A DNA stretch of 6,750 bases from positions 1 to 6,750 of the forward strand of contig JADHTT010000045.1 of assembly GCA_016784825.1 (NCBI GenBank), written 5' to 3'. Shown piece after piece: positions 6,721 through 6,750 of this stretch; the first letter of the stretch is position 1; every line of letters begins with the position of its first letter. The notes beneath the pieces were generated by a model, which saw nothing but the letters and a program-made list of their open reading frames with translations, did no database searches and was not told where the DNA came from. Origin of the DNA: Campylobacterales bacterium (GTDB lineage Bacteria; Campylobacterota; Campylobacteria; Campylobacterales; Arcobacteraceae). The position numbers were made by a program, and so were the translations under genes.

Positions 6721-6750
6721 TGTTACCCTTTTTCGTATACGTTTTAATAT
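6721..6750 (-). promoter_or_regulatory. rpsA leader with ribosome binding site
   Basis: The 30 bases before rpsA carry AAGGG at 6730-6726, correctly spaced for the ATG at 6720. An 8-base palindrome CGTATACG lies at 6734-6741. No promoter can be assigned because the window ends here, so rpsA may be transcribed from an upstream gene. Confidence 0.5.

Noticed and set aside
6734..6741. Palindrome CGTATACG upstream of rpsA as an operator
   Set aside because: Only 8 bases with non-palindromic A-rich flanks, and the context beyond 6750 is missing; it could easily be chance.
1..6750. An undescribed defence, mobile or biosynthetic system
   Set aside because: All coding space is taken by five recognisable housekeeping genes on one strand, with no transposase, integrase, array or unknown protein; the only unexplained structure is in the two short gaps.

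Overview
The window is a compact, AT-rich stretch of bacterial chromosome. Every gene I can support is on the minus strand, so transcription runs from position 6750 towards 1. The protein sequences point to Campylobacterota (former Epsilonproteobacteria): EF-P begins [14 protein letters not shown] and closely resembles the Helicobacter/Campylobacter type, S1 is about 550 residues with six S1 repeats, and rpsA lies just upstream of serA, as I recall for Campylobacter jejuni. The free-living, very AT-rich branches (Sulfurimonas-like or Arcobacter-like) fit best, but genus is inference.

Layout in transcription order: a 30-base leader with a ribosome binding site (6750-6721); rpsA, ribosomal protein S1 (6720-5068); a 110-base intergenic region (5067-4958) with a terminator-like hairpin abutting a second, long AT-rich inverted repeat and a likely serA promoter; serA, D-3-phosphoglycerate dehydrogenase (4957-3371); efp, elongation factor P (3354-2794), after 16 bases; tkt, transketolase (2785-854), after only 8 bases; a 48-base gap with a 12-bp perfect inverted repeat; and the N-terminal 268 codons of a UvrD/PcrA/Rep-type DNA helicase (805 to beyond position 1), which starts with TTG. 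No stretch longer than about 110 bases lacks a gene.

The genes are housekeeping: translation (S1, EF-P), serine biosynthesis from 3-phosphoglycerate (SerA), the non-oxidative pentose phosphate or Calvin-type carbon shuffle (Tkt), and DNA repair or replication (helicase). serA-efp-tkt look co-transcribed, possibly with readthrough into the helicase gene. I see no mobile element, CRISPR array, tRNA, rRNA or defence system, and no undescribed protein system. The signals most worth checking are non-coding: a hairpin at 803-846 that would bury the helicase start codon only in readthrough transcripts, and the double hairpin with a repeated 10-mer between rpsA and serA.
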